From: Kingdonia uniflora
Taxonomy: Eukaryota > Streptophyta > Magnoliopsida > Ranunculales > Circaeasteraceae
Direction of reading: 5' to 3'
Assembly: GCA_014058105.1 (NCBI GenBank)
Contig: JACGCM010000560.1
Coordinates: 6,076,001 to 6,140,000 of the forward strand
Length of the DNA: 64,000 bases
Positions 47,280-59,228 of the stretch are shown piece after piece. The translations under genes were made by a program, and so were the position numbers. Positions within the stretch are counted from its first letter, which is position 1. Each line of letters starts with the position of its first letter. Under the pieces are notes generated by a model. That model did no database searches, was not told the DNA's origin, and saw nothing but the letters and a program-made list of their open reading frames with translations.

Positions 47280-48560
47280 TTAACGATAGTACCATTTTGG
47301 TCGCCTAGTATTCCAAGGATTGGAAATGGGGATTCCCTCTTCTATCATGAGATGATATGATCCCAGGCCTTAGAGACCTGTGATAATGAATGGACCCTCC
47401 CAGTTGTCGGCTAATTTTCCAGTGTGAGGCCATTTGCGATGTTGAGAAATTTCTCTGAGGACAAGATCGTCGATTTGAAAGGTACGATTTTAGACTCGGT
47501 TGCTGTATGATCTAGCTAGCATATGATGATATCGGCCTAGGTTAACCATGACGCATTTCCTGGTTTCATCAATCATATTTAGGTTGCAAGCCAGTTCAGA
47601 CTCATTTTCCTCATCGGTCGGCTCGTGATCTCGAATTGGGTTATGATATTCAGAAAGAATGACGACCTCAGTGTCATAGGCATGGAGGAATAAAGTACAT
47701 CCTGTTGACGCCCGGAGAGTGGTACAATATGCCCATAGGACATGATGCAGTTCGCGAACCCAATTCTCTTTTTTCTATGAGTAAAGCCGTTTTATGAGTC
47801 CATCAACAATGGCTTTGTTGGTGATTTCGACTTGGCCATTGCCTTGAGGATAGTAAGGATTGGATGGTGAGTAGATGATATTGTGTTGGTTGAGGAATGT
47901 GATGATCCTTTCCCCAAAAAATTGGGGCCCATTATGGATATGAATTAGGTGGGGGCACCCAAGCCGAGTGATGATGCGTTTCCAGATAAAAGAGATGACC
48001 TCTTCTTCTCTGGTTCGACATAAATAAACTATTTCTACCTATTTTGTAAAATAATCGGTAGCTACGAGGAGGTGACGGCGATTACCTGGAAAGTTAGGGA
48101 ATTCCCCGGCGAGATCAAGTGCCCATCTTCTGAATGGCCAGAACACCTTGCTTGCATGGAGCTCCAGCGTAGGGGCACGTATCATGTGTCTATGTCACTG
48201 GCGGGTATCGCATCTGTGTGAGTATTCTTCTGCCTGCTTGTACATGCCAGGTAAGAATACTCCTTATGTAATGGCTCCATTTGCTAGTGATCGACATGCG
48301 GCATGGGAGCCTTAAGTTCCTTTATGTAATTTGCGGAGCATTTCATCTGCTTTGGATTTGGAGAGGCATTTGAGATAAAGCCCTATGACGGAAAGATGGT
48401 ATAGCTTACCATTCTGATTTGTGTAGCACTTTGAGTTGTTGATCAAGTGTCGGCATTCTATTGGATCCTCTGGAAGTGGTCCATTACAACTAGTTTCAAT
48501 GCCGAGGTAAGCTAAGAAAGGCTTTCGCCTATCGTCGTCTCCCCCTTTATTGCTCCCAGT
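47280..48560 (-). pseudogene. Integrase of element B (degenerate)
   Basis: Minus strand: FWPFRRWALDLAG (first Asp region), then RLGCPHLIHIHNGPQFFGE, where the family has a D in SDNG, so the second catalytic Asp is now His. NPYYPQGNGQVEITN keeps the Glu. The C-terminal part reads VLREISQHRKWPHTGKLADN and WEGPFIITG, and ends IPISNPWNTRRPKWYYR at the stop 47280-47282. Confidence 0.8.
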
Positions 48561-48599
48561 ATTGATCGTGTATACTCAAATACGATCAATATTGGGGGT

Positions 48600-49030
48600 T
48601 GAAGTGATTTCGATTTGGAGATATCGAGCTTCTATACCCAAGACCACGGCCAAATATGCCAAGGAATTGGCGTGTCTGCTTTCACCTCAAGGAAGATAAT
48701 CGAGAGTTGCTTTCGTGAACTTGCTCATCCTATCTGCAATGAGGGCTGTGTATTCTATCATCTTCCCATTCTTCTTATATTGCTCAGAGTAGTGGTGGAC
48801 GATGAGTAGTGAATCTGTATAAACGAAGAGGTCAGAGACTTCGAGCTCAAGAGTAAGATTGAGTCCATTAATGAGAGCTTCGTATTCGGTGACATTATTT
48901 AAGGCCCCAAAGTACAGGCGGATCTATTTCTCAATTCTGTCATTGAAAGGGGTAATCAATACGATTCTGATTCCTGACCCTGCGGGTCGTGCTGATCCAT
49001 CCCTAAGAAGTCTCCACCCTTTTGTCATAT
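48600..49030 (-). pseudogene. Second, archaeal-type RNase H of element B
   Basis: GWRLLRDGSARPAGSGIRIV keeps the catalytic Asp. ITPFNDRIEK follows, and beyond a stop the sequence continues with the EYEALI-type Glu motif (near 48870). Open from the gypsy RNase H into this domain (48924-49283). Confidence 0.65.
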
Positions 49031-50750
49031 TCCATTCAGCTCGCTCGTCAAAGGTTATGGGGGGTAGATCTTCAGGATTTTTTTTTGTAAGGCCAGGATC
49101 GCGCTCATCCCACTCGAGATCTTCCACTAGAAAATTCGTGATGAAATTGGCAGCAGCCTGACACTTTTTAGACTGACACTGTTCAAACTTGATATCATAT
49201 TCTCCCAAACTGACGGACCACTGCTGCACTCTTCTTGAATTTTCTTTCTTAGATAAAACCTCACGAAGTGGGTAGTTCGTCATGACTTTGACTGAATGAG
49301 CTTGGAAGTAGTACTTGAGTTTCTGTGAAGTATAGACAAGAGTGAGAAGAAGTTTCTCAATTTTAGAATACCTCGTTTTTGCTGGAGTGAGGGTTTTGCT
49401 GATGAAGTAGATGGGTTTCTCAACATTCCCTTCAAGGCGGGATAAGAACTGAGCTGAGTGAAGTATCAGTGGCTGCTTGGTATATAATCAGTTCCTCATT
49501 ATCTTCTGGGGTGCTCAATATGGGGAACCTCCCCAAGTAGGTTTTGAGGTCCTGAAAAGCTGCTTCGCACTCTGGTGTCCATATGACCACTGTGTTTGGC
49601 TGAACCTTTCCTCATTTAGTACTACCGCGGAGTAATAGGAATAGCCAATGACAGCAGTATAAAGATCAAGACACGAAATGGTTGATAATAACAATCTTGC
49701 CCGTAAGTTTCTGAATGTCCTGTGTTGTGCATGGAGAAGACATGTTGAGGAGAGCTCAAATCTGATCTGGATCAGCCTCAATCCCCTTCTTGCTAATAAG
49801 ATGACCTAAGAATTGGCCAGAATGGACCCCGAATTGACATTTATCATAGTTGAGATGCATTCTTTAAGATCGAAGGATGTTGAATATAGTGTTGAGATCT
49901 GAGATGTGATTGGTTGACTATACAATCTTATATAAGAGATCGTCGATGTAGACTTCAATGACTTTCCCTAGATGTGCTTTAATCATAGTAGTCATTAACC
50001 TTTGATATCTGGCTTCTACATTTTTTAGTCCAAAAGGCATGACTTTGTAGTAATAAAGACCTCTCTCAGTGATGAAAGTTATCTTTTCCTGATCTTCTTC
50101 CAGAAGTGGAATTAGATTGTACCCCAAAGCAGCATCCATCATAGATAGGAGATCATGGCCTATTGTAGAATCGAGGATCTAATGTATGTTGGGAAGAAGG
50201 AAACTTTCCCTTGGAGTATGCTTGTTCAGATCGGTGAAATCAATGCGAACTCAGATTTTTCTGTTCTTCTTTGGTATAGCAATAATATTGTATATCTAGT
50301 CTGGATATTTGGCTTCTCGAATGAATCCCACTTTGACCAATTTCTCAATCTCGGTGTTAACTTCATCTTAAATACGAGGTAACAGTTGCCACTATTTCGG
50401 TTTGACTGCTGTGGCATTAATGTTAATGGATAGTTTGTGGCATGCCTTGGCCGAATCAACCCTAGGCATTTCTTTGAAGGACCACGCGAAGGTGTCTCGA
50501 TTGAGCTGGAAAAACTGAATGAGAACATCTTTTTTTTTGCTGAACCAGCCTAGTACCAATGAAAGTACCTCTACCAGATCCATCGAGGTTGATATTCAGT
50601 GGGCTCCTCCCTGGAAGTTTGATCGTTGAAGTGATCAGCTCCCTGTAATTGCTATGAAGCAAATTTGTCATAAGTATCAAGGATAGTAAAGACAGTATTT
50701 TCACAAGCCCAAGAGAGATTCTGACTACCTCTGATCTCATAAATACCATT
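49031..50750 (-). pseudogene. Reverse transcriptase and gypsy RNase H of element B
   Basis: FSLNRDTFAW-type linker with FKEMPRVDSAKACHKLSI. RT core: MMDAALGYNLIPLLEEDQE, RGLYYYKVMPFGLKN, RYQRLMTTMIKAHLGK and an intact catalytic YIDDLLYK (rc of 49939-49950). The RNase H end is TNYPLREVLSKKE...QQWSVSLGEYDIKFEQ and AAANFITNFLVED. Frames shift several times and stops occur. Confidence 0.8.
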
Positions 50751-50779
50751 GTTGAGTTTGAATCAGAGTGCCTGATGAT

Positions 50780-51110
50780 AGGTAGAAGCGATTGCTTCCA
50801 TGTTGTGAATTCAGCAGCGGCCCATAATCCCTAGATAACAAGACTTGGCATTGATGACATAGAAAACGATGTCGATGGTGGTTGGTCCTACATTGATAGG
50901 TAAGATGATCTTGTCTACTTTTTCTTCTCTAAAACCATTGAACCCACTGATATCGGTGTCACTCTGAATAACCTGGTAGGCCAGACCCATTTGGTCGATA
51001 GTGCTCTGAAAAAGAATCTCAATACCGCTTCTAGAATCAATCATCATTTTGTGCATGACAAACTTCTTCATTTTCAGCATTATTACTAACGCATCATGAT
51101 GTGGAAATTT
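50780..51110 (-). pseudogene. Aspartic protease of element B
   Basis: MHKMMIDSRSGIEILFQSTI carries the active-site loop as DSRSG instead of DSGS; flap region SGFNGFREEKVDKIILPI; C-terminus YLGIMGRCWIHNMEAI. Open for 89 codons but with the altered catalytic loop. Confidence 0.7.
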
Positions 51111-52637
51111 GACATGGCTAGTATCGCAATCTTCAAATGAAATTCCAAGCCGGCAATTGCTCGACTCATGGAAAAGTTTGGCTTCTTTGTCGTGTGGTGT
51201 AAGATTGCAGCATTCTGATAATCTCTTGCGCTTGGATCTGCTTGAGCTGGTGATCTAGTTGAATTCGACCATGTTGCAGTGGTGCATATAATAGAGATGC
51301 TTCTCCTCGGTTTGATCATTGACCGAAATAACTTCGAGCTGCTTCTTATAGCTGCCATTTTTGTATAATTCCAAGTCGACTATATATTTGAGCATCTGCC
51401 CTTCTTTAAAAATGTATTCGAGCAACCTCAGCAAAACATAGCAATTCTCAGTAGAATGATGATTTACCTTATGATGCTGGCGATACGGTCGATTATCGAT
51501 TGGTTCCAGCGGTTGGGAGACATGGTAGAGCGTGTCCTTCAAAAGCATTGGAAAAATTATGAAGATTCGGACGTTCAACTTTAGGAGGATGGGTTTATTT
51601 GGTGGACCGCCTTTCCTAGGATAACCAGTGTTGCCCTTGGTGCGCTTCTTATCTCCCTGTTCCTTTTTTGGTTCGGTGTTTTGATCTATTGATGGACTTT
51701 TGGTGGAGAGGACGGATTTAGTAGATTTTTGTTGCTCAGACATCATCATTTCAAGGTCAATGTAACTATTGACCTTGGCGATCATATCTTCCAAGGTCGC
51801 AGGTTTGTTGAGAAAAAAATACTCTTTGGCTTTACAATCGAGCTGGAGCGTGTTGGTGAATGCAGTAGCAGATGTCTTCTGATCGAGGTTATCCACTTGA
51901 CGCACAAGCTCTAAGAATTTCTTCACAAAGCCTTGAGTTTTTCTCTGTGTGATTGTTTGAGACTGATTAGAGAATACAAATTATCCTCTTTACCCCTGTT
52001 GTGAGTATACGTCTTGATGAACTATTGTGAACTGCTGGTCGAATGTATATATGGAGTCCTCAGGGAGAGAGGGGATCCATCGGATTGGTTCCTCCTGTAG
52101 GCTTGTGGTGAACAGACGGCAGAGGATGTGGTTGAGATTGGAGTATAACCCTAATGAATCACGGTACTGCTGAATGTGTTCCCTCGGGTCAGTATCTTTG
52201 TATTTTTGAATTTTTGGAGTATGGAAACCTTTCGGTATTTCCACGTCGAGTAGTTCTTTTGAAATCGAACTTCCTTGTAACCTAGTAATTTCGTCGGTTA
52301 TACCTACAACTTGTGCTTCGCCCAACTCCTTAGCCCATTGGTCCATAGCTCTTTCGTAACATAATGACGTGCTGGCTGAATCGTTGTGCGGGCGAGTATT
52401 GGATGATGAGTACCAGTACCTTCACTCGCATGATCTCGTGCTAGAATTTGTTGCGGAGGTCGATGTTCCTCCTCCTGACGGATAGATATTCGATGACCTC
52501 GGCTGGCTTTGGATTGAACTTCACCTCTTAAATGTATAGAGGGCTGTGGTTCATACTGAAGATTCCTGGAAATATCACCTAGAGGCCCCAACCTTTCCCT
52601 TACCAAAATACGGGAGGTCTCTGGCAATTGATCATGA
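51111..52637 (-). pseudogene. gag: gag of element B, larger part
   Basis: Continues the N-terminal part at 58109-58381 after the Athila insertion. Capsid core: DVEIPKGFHTPKIQKYKDTD, LGLYSNLNHILCRLFTTSL, then EFLELVRQVD-type helix (FLELVRQVDNLDQKTSA), KVNSYIDLEMMM, a basic linker (KKEQGDKKRTKGNTGYPRK) and a decayed zinc knuckle (YRQHHKVNHHSTENCY, first Cys lost to Arg). Three frames are used. Confidence 0.75.
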
Positions 52638-52642
52638 CCTCT

Positions 52643-53764
52643 TGATGCACATATAAAATGACCACTATTCCCTTATGACTTAATGTTTATTATTCTTAAT
52701 TTTATTATTAAACATGACTTATAAAACAAATGTTTTTATTTCAGGTCACATGGAGCTCATCTACCAAATATGTGCAAATACCGGGATGTATAGCTCAAAG
52801 GATGAACTTCTGTAGAAGGGTGTAGAGTTGTCAAACATAAGGGTCCCACATGGGGAGGTTACAATTTTGGAGGATAACTCTTGGAGGTTACAAATTTATG
52901 TACATTCATGGCATAGGTTATGAATCTCATATTAAATGTAAGAACCCTCTCCTTCATCTATAAAAGGAGAGGTGGTGAGCTCATAAGATCATCCAATTTT
53001 GAGAGTTTGAGAGAATTATTGTAATAAAGTAAGAGAAGAGAGCATTGTTGGAGAACTTGAAGCAAAGTTTTGAGCATTTGAAGAATTTTGTAAGTCTTAT
53101 ATCATCTAATAAAGTTCTTATTTTTCTTTCTTGTTTATCCTAAATTCTTCTATACTTCGTTGTTTTACTTTATTCTTTATGGCTAGCTAAGTCTCTCCTC
53201 TAGGGGGAGATGAAGCCAAAAATATGCTAAATATGTAGACTTGCATGTGTTAACCCAAATAAGCTTTTATTGTAAAAGTTCATCTCTATATTGTTATATT
53301 ATATTATTGGTCTATGTCCATGAGATATAAACCAAGTTTTGTGATTAATAATATAGTTATCTTAAAAGTTCTATTTTATTCACACTAAATGCCCGACATT
53401 CAAGAGATTCACGGTTTGAAGTTAGCATTTGTATGTTTTCACATTTCGTATTTTCATACTTGAAAGTCATGTATTTTATGTAGTTTAAAATGAAACATCA
53501 TTATAAAAGATGAATCAACTTGATTTGAGATCATAAACTATTATCTTTACTATGGGTAACTATTGTTAGTTTATATATTAGGTACAATTGAGGTGGATTC
53601 TTTCCCTAGGTTTTTTTAATTATTGTCTAAAACCCAATATTTGACTTCATTAGCATAAGTATTTTACATCTATGAATCACAAGACAACCATTTTCTAGTC
53701 CCGTTCGGAAGTGAACGACACTTGATTTTTACCCATACTAAACACCGGATTTTGACCGTTACCA
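52643..53764 (+). repeat. 5' LTR of the Athila element
   Basis: 1122 bp, TGATGCACATATAAAATG to TTTTGACCGTTACCA. The last 308 bp match 57796-58103. Confidence 0.8.
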
Positions 53765-53766
53765 AA

Positions 53767-53779
53767 TGGCGCCATTGCC
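53767..53779 (+). other. Primer binding site of the Athila element
   Basis: TGGCGCCATTGCC, two bases after the LTR; one change from TGGCGCCGTTGCC, the tRNA-Asp-type site I recall for Athila elements. Confidence 0.65.
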
Positions 53780-55399
53780 AGTTCGAGCGGTAATTAGAAA
53801 AGAAAAATATTGTGTTTAATTTGTTTTTTGGTTTCACTTTTTAGAAGAACATAAATTTCGTTTATTACATTTTTATTTTACTTTTGCACTTTGAGGAATT
53901 TTTCTTTGTTTTGCGGTGACTACTTTCTTTGTTTTACAGTGACTACCAAAGGAAGCTAAGGACCGACCTTGATTTGTTTTGCATGTTTTCTAAAGAAGTA
54001 TGTAACTGATCATACAATATAAAGAACGATCTGCAATAGCTAGCTTAAAAGACCTACAAAAGAAGTAAGGGGTTTCTGTAGGTTACATCAACACAAAGCT
54101 TCAAGTGGGGTCGTTACAAACAAGTACTTAATATTACTCATCATTAAGATATTAATCAAGCCAATCAATATGAAGACTGCATGCGTTTAGGCTTGATTAG
54201 GGGTCGGTGAGTTAAGTAAAATAAGGAAGGAGGCAGTTACAAATAAATAATTTATGAAGGGCAGTTCAAAAGAATAATACAGATTTTACAACTCAAGATT
54301 CAAATGTTTGTGGTGGTAAGAAGGGGAGCATTAAAATTCAAAGCTTCAATTGTGGGTCAGTTTAATTTCATTTAAAACAAGTCATCATTCCGTAAGGGCT
54401 GACATCATCAAGTTTAAAAAAAGGCAAAGCACCAACCATTTGATCAAAACGTGTTGCTCGCTCCATCGTCGTGTTGTTGGACATAGTTTCAGTTTTCGAG
54501 TTCTCTTGTAAATTGATCATTATTAAAAAAAAAAAAAAAAAAAAACTAGATAGGGTTATCTTTTCTTCCTCTCTTTGAGTGACTTGTATTGAGGCAAAAT
54601 ATTATACTCTTGAGCGAAGAATGTGTAATTAAAGCGAGGATAAAATTGTACTTTTTTCTGCAGGGGCAATATTGAAACCTACATCCGGGGAGGACCCCTC
54701 TACAACGCCTACTTGAGCTAGAGTGCCCGGGTGTGCCATCTCAATGGTTTCACAGGGATAAACAACGAGCCCCTAAAAAGGTCGCCCTGCAGGTACTTTC
54801 TACCACCGCACCCTCCTGCGAAGCGGTCAATTTTGTTCATGTGCCTGATGATTGTGCACTTTTAAATTCTAAACTTTAGATAAAGGGCAAACAAAAAGTG
54901 GGATTTCATCACCCGTGTGTGGCACCGCATACTAGGACCCCGGGAGGTCACGACTCGGTTTAACATTTTACAGAACAAGACATTGACTTTTAAAGAAACC
55001 AAGATTAAGCCATAAAATGCATAGATAGACAAAAGGCTTATAGAGCTCGGACCGGGAGCATTAGGAACGTGCTCATTAAGACCCCTAATAGTGGCTGCAT
55101 TTGTCTGGAGGAAGTACGCTCTCTACCATAACTAGTGTGGAAAGGTGATTCTAAGCGGTTTGCCCCACCTTCCAGTACAGGTGCATCTTGGTGACTAGAA
55201 CTGCGCGCGAGTTATTGCTAAAGCGAGTATACACAACTCAACGTGCGAACCGATCCATTGTCAGGAATAGGAGCAACCGAATCCTAAGACCAGGTTCACA
55301 TCTTGACCTTAATTAAGGCCCATCTAAAAAGGTTATAGTGTTTATTTTTTGTGTACCTCATTATTGTGTGATCATCATAGTGCGCACATCTATTTGTGT
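53780..55399 (+). other. Untranslated leader of the Athila element
   Basis: Long region before gag without a usable frame; contains a run of 21 A at 54525-54545. Long leaders are usual in Athila. Confidence 0.5.
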
Positions 55400-57530
55400 A
55401 TGAAAGAATGGTTTCGAGGGCCTAAAAGTCGTCTTGAGAGGCTTAGAGAATCTGATTTGATAGATATTTCAATCCACTTTGAGGTAGGCGAGTCAACCCA
55501 ACTGGAGATTCCAATCTCTATTGATACGAGAGACCGTACAATCCTTACTCGTAGGGAACTCTTCCCTCTTGAGGGTGAGTTAGAAACTTTTGATTTCCCT
55601 ATCTCTCCATTGAAACTTAATCCGAGTCCAATTTCCTCATTCACTCCATTTAGTGTTCTACCCCAATCACTTAAGATGGGAGGTGCCAATGATAATAAGA
55701 ATGGTCAGGGACCCGTGCGAATTCCTCTTAAGAATCACATGTTCCCAAAAATGACAAATCGTGCCTCGTGCATTATTTTACCTCCTACAACTGGGCAATT
55801 TGAACTTAGGAATACGCTCATCAATTCATTGCCAAAATTCTCAGGAGGAGAAGATGAGGACCCATTCGCTCATGTTAGGGATTTTGATGACTTAATGTTC
55901 CTCCAAAAGTATAAGAATGAGAACGAAATGGAGACCATGAAACTCGTGTTGTTTCCCTTTTCTTTACTAGGGAAAGCTAAGAGCTGGCTTCAAGCTCTAC
56001 GGCCAAAATCAATCACGAGTTTTGAGATGCTTACTGAAGCCTTTTACAAGAAGTTTTCTCTCTTGAGAAAGCTGAGACCCTTCGTAGGGCCATTCTTAGG
56101 ATTACCCAACTTCATGGAAAAAGCTTAAAGGATTATCTTGAGAGATATAAGGGACTGATCCTACAGTGCCCTTATCTCGGTATCGACTCCTGGGTCCTAA
56201 CTAGAATTCTTTATGATAGATTAGATGCTGAAACCAAGAGAACTGTAGAATCCTTTTGCTTAGGGAAATTCACTGATAAGGATGATGTAAAGGGTTTGGA
56301 CTTCTTAGAAGAGATGGCTGAAAAATTGCAAATCTGGGGCACCATGAGAGAAACTGATATTCAAGAAAAGGGGGGTAATGCCTTTGGAGTTAGATCTAAC
56401 TCCAATTCAGAAGCTACGCTAACGACCATCCCGCGTAAAATAGAGTCCATAGAAATAGGGAAAAACAAAATGTCTGCTAAAGCACCAATTTTTCATGCTG
56501 AGATGCAAGCTTGTGCTGCATGTGATGATGTTGGACATTATACTCAAGATTTCCCTTTGATTCATGAAATTAGGGAAACCAGGAAGGATCAGGTCAATAT
56601 GTTTCATCAAAAACCATCCTCTTTTCCTTATAACTAGTCACATCAACAAGGAAATTCTTCAGGGAGGAATAATTCGAATAACTATTATGGTAGACCGTAT
56701 TACCAAGGGAGTAATTCAAATCAAAATCAAGGTGGTGCGTCCTTTAATCCCAATCACCAACCTTTTTAGCAAAATACTCCTTACGTTCCTCCTCAGAATA
56801 GGAAACCATCTTCGGATAATGGCATCCAAGCCCTATTGCAATCTAATAAACAGTTGACGTAACTATTTATGCAAATGAATCAGCAATCCATGAGTCGAAT
56901 AGAAACATCAATTGCTCAATTGACATCTGGGTTAAGTACTAGAGACAAAGGTACGTTTCCAAGTCAAACCCAACCCAATCTGAAGGATCAAACCGAGAGT
57001 TTACACCGTGATTAGGCGAATGCGGTCTTTACACTTAGAAGTGGAAAGACTGTAAACAACAAAGTTAGGATGCCTGAGGAAAAATCACATGATAGTCCTA
57101 ATCCTAGTACTGAGAAAGTTGTAGAAGGAGGCAAACCTATATATGAAGAAGCTCCTTTTATTGAGGAAGAGACTGGGCAGGTCTCGCTAAGTGAGAAGAT
57201 TATCGAAAATGATCCGCCTAGAATTCTTAGAGCACCTTTTCCCCAACGGTTTTTAGTCAATAGGAAGAACATTCCCGATGTAGAGGTTAAGGAGATGTTC
57301 AAGAATCTTAAGATCACTATTCCTTTCCTCGATACGTTACGACAGATTCCTTCCTATGCAAAACATCTCAATGACCTCTGCACGTTCAAGAAACGTATGA
57401 ATGTTTCCAAGAAAGCTTTCAATGTCCATTACAGTAAAAATGTTATTCAATTGGATTCTCAAGTCAGCTCTATAATCTTGAACAAAGTACCCATGAAATA
57501 CAAAGATCCATGAATGCCGACAATTTCTTG
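55400..57530 (+). pseudogene. gag: gag of the Athila element
   Basis: Starts MKEWFRGPKSRLERLRES. Capsid core: GQFELRNTLINSLPKFSG, DPFAHVRDFDDL, FPFSLLGKAKSWLQAL, then after a frameshift near 56065 LKDYLERYKGLILQCPYLGI. The zinc knuckle CAACDDVGHYTQDFP has its last Cys replaced by Phe (about 56550). A Gln/Asn-rich linker follows, then the region VFTLRSGKTV and APFPQRFLV. Stops near 56769, 56860, 57015 and 57511. Confidence 0.8.
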
Positions 57531-57800
57531 TCACATAGGGACAAATCGCATCGAAAAAGCCTTACTTGATTTAGGTGCTAGTGTCAACTTGACCCTTATT
57601 CGGTATATGAGCAGCTAGGTCTAGAAGGACTAAGACCGACACATAGAACCTTGCAACTAGCTGATCGATCCATTAGAATTCCTAGGGGAGTTGTGATAGA
57701 TGTAGTTGTCCAGGTTGACGATTTTTTCTATCCTGTCGACTTTGTGGTCCTTGACGCAAACCCGGTAGTAGACCCAAATAGTGAGATACCAACGGTACTT
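57531..57800 (+). pseudogene. Truncated protease of the Athila element
   Basis: KALLDLGASVNLTLI carries the Athila-type active site. A frameshift near 57605 leads into VYEQLGLEGLRPTHRTLQLA, then RIPRGVV and YPVDFVVLDANPVVDP. Ends at SEIPTVL, where family members continue with GRPFLAT; here it runs into LTR sequence. Confidence 0.75.
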
Positions 57801-58103
57801 GAAAGTAATGTATTTTATGTAGTTTAAAATGAGACATCATGATAAAAGATGAACCAACTTGATTTGAGATCATAAACTATTATCTTTACTATGGGTAACT
57901 ATTGCTAGTTTATATATTTGGTATAATTGAGGTGGATTCTTTCCCTAGGTTTTTTTAATTATTGTCTAAAACCTAATAATTAACTTCATTAGCATAAGTA
58001 TTTTACATCATTGAATCACAAGACAACCATTTTCTAGTCCCGTTTGGAAGTGAACAACACTTGATTTTTACCCATGCTAAACACCGGATTTTGACCGTTA
58101 TCA
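57796..58103 (+). repeat. 3' LTR remnant of the Athila element
   Basis: 308 bp equal to the end of the 5' LTR (53457-53764). The first about 814 bp are missing. Confidence 0.8.
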
Positions 58104-58108
58104 CCTCT

Positions 58109-58381
58109 CGTAGGTTGAGCTTGCTAGGTATTTTGCAGAGCCACGAGAGCAGTCTGTATTGTTGTTAATTGGTCTTCATGTCATTTGAGCGCTGTCAAAC
58201 GAGCTTGTCTTTCATCATCGAGCACTTTCTCGCGGAGCTCCCGATCCTTAGTTAACTGAAGTTCAAGCTCGGTGTGTTTCTCTATTTCGGCATCGAGATT
58301 CGCCTGTAACTCTATAAGCTATCCCAGTTCCATTGAAACCTCAAGCTTGACACTTGTAGTTGGTTGCCTAGAAGTAACCAT
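58109..58381 (-). pseudogene. gag: gag of element B, N-terminal part
   Basis: Starts MVTSRQPTTSVKLEVSMELG, about 50 bp after the PBS, and continues as helical coil (LQANLDAEIEKHTELELQL, KDRELREKVLDDERQARLT) with three in-frame stops. The frame continues across the Athila insertion (PTRG before, HDQLPETSR after) once the insert and one TSD copy are ignored. Confidence 0.7.
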
Positions 58382-58432
58382 GATTGAAGATCGTAGTGAA
58401 AGATTGCCTTAGGATATCTTGGAAATACAATC

Positions 58433-58453
58433 TTTCCCACAGACGGCGCCAAA
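58433..58453 (-). other. Primer binding site, element B
   Basis: Minus strand TTTGGCGCCGTCTGTGGGAA, the least mutated copy of this primer site in the window; identifies 58454-59063 as B's 5' LTR. Confidence 0.8.
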
Positions 58454-59063
58454 TATGATGGCCAAATTCTGTAAGCTCTAAATGGCTTAAAATTTTCTAT
58501 CACACCAATAAACCTGTAAGAATATTCTAATAACAAATAAGAAAATAACACAGGTGGATTTTGGCGTGGAAAACCTCTGAATAGGTAAAGAACCACGACC
58601 TCGAGTGGAGGATTTTTGTAAAAGTATATTTAGTGATTGAAGTAGGTGTCTTATTACAAGTGATCTCTAAGTTTAGAAATGCTTGAATCTTGTAACTAAA
58701 AAGCTTGAATAGTTTGAGAATCTAGACAAGTGATTTCTTGTGTAATTTTTCTGATCCTTTTATCTTCTGGAATTTCTTCTTTATATAGGCATTCTTCGCA
58801 GCTCTTCATCATGCTGGAGCACATTTTCCGAACAATGTGGTTAGTGGCAGTTGACTGAGTAACTGACAAGTTCATGAGAGACAGGTATCTTTAACTTGTT
58901 TAGGTTCTTCGGTTTAAGCTCGACCCACGTTGTTCACTAGTTAGTGAGGTTGGTTAAAATATTGATTGGAGAAGTTATGTTGATAAATGCGTGAGCCTGA
59001 AATGAGGTTAATTCGAACTGGCGACAACTCGATTTAGGTGAGATCGAGGGATAGGTCCCTATA
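58454..59063 (-). repeat. 5' LTR of element B
   Basis: 610 bp; left end GGCCATCATA (CA decayed to TA), right end CTATAGGGACC in place of TGTAGGGACC. TATA (CTATATAAAG) near 58780-58788. Confidence 0.85.
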
Positions 59064-59091
59064 ATCCTAGCACTGAGTCTATTGCTTGCAT
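59064..59091. other. Fold-back junction between B and E
   Basis: ATC, as found next to the LTR in B's polypurine side, then 25 bases identical to 40633-40657 in direct orientation, then without a gap the inverted match to 40594 and lower positions. Confidence 0.6.
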
Positions 59092-59228
59092 TATGATGGA
59101 AATGTAGAAACAAACAACTACCATTCGTCTCCTTCCTCCACTACCATCGCCTTCTCCTCTGAAACAACCACCACCGAAGAGTTGGTATTTATTAAGAAGG
59201 CCCAACCTCAGGATCCCCACAGCTATGC
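59092..59228 (-). other. Inverted antisense-block sequence downstream of S1, copy E
   Basis: Inverted equivalent of about 40450-40594 of element B; no separate gene. Confidence 0.45.

Larger units (their letters stand above)
52643..58103 (+). mobile_element. Athila-type Ty3/gypsy element with large internal deletion
   Basis: Inserted into gag of element B with a perfect 5-bp TSD (CCTCT at 52638-52642 and 58104-58108). The LTR starts TGATGCACAT. 5' LTR 52643-53764, PBS TGGCGCCATTGCC, long leader, gag, start of protease, then a direct jump into the last 308 bp of the 3' LTR. RT, RNase H, integrase and any env-like frame are gone. LTR ends about 95% identical by eye, younger than B. Confidence 0.85.

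Noticed and set aside
54525..54545. Run of 21 A as the tail of a LINE or processed gene
   Set aside because: It sits within the Athila leader, with no upstream coding sequence or target duplication around it.
39202..59063. Element B as an ordinary complete insertion
   Set aside because: Flanks GTTAT and ATCCT do not match; the matching flank (GTTAC) lies beyond the inverted copy E.
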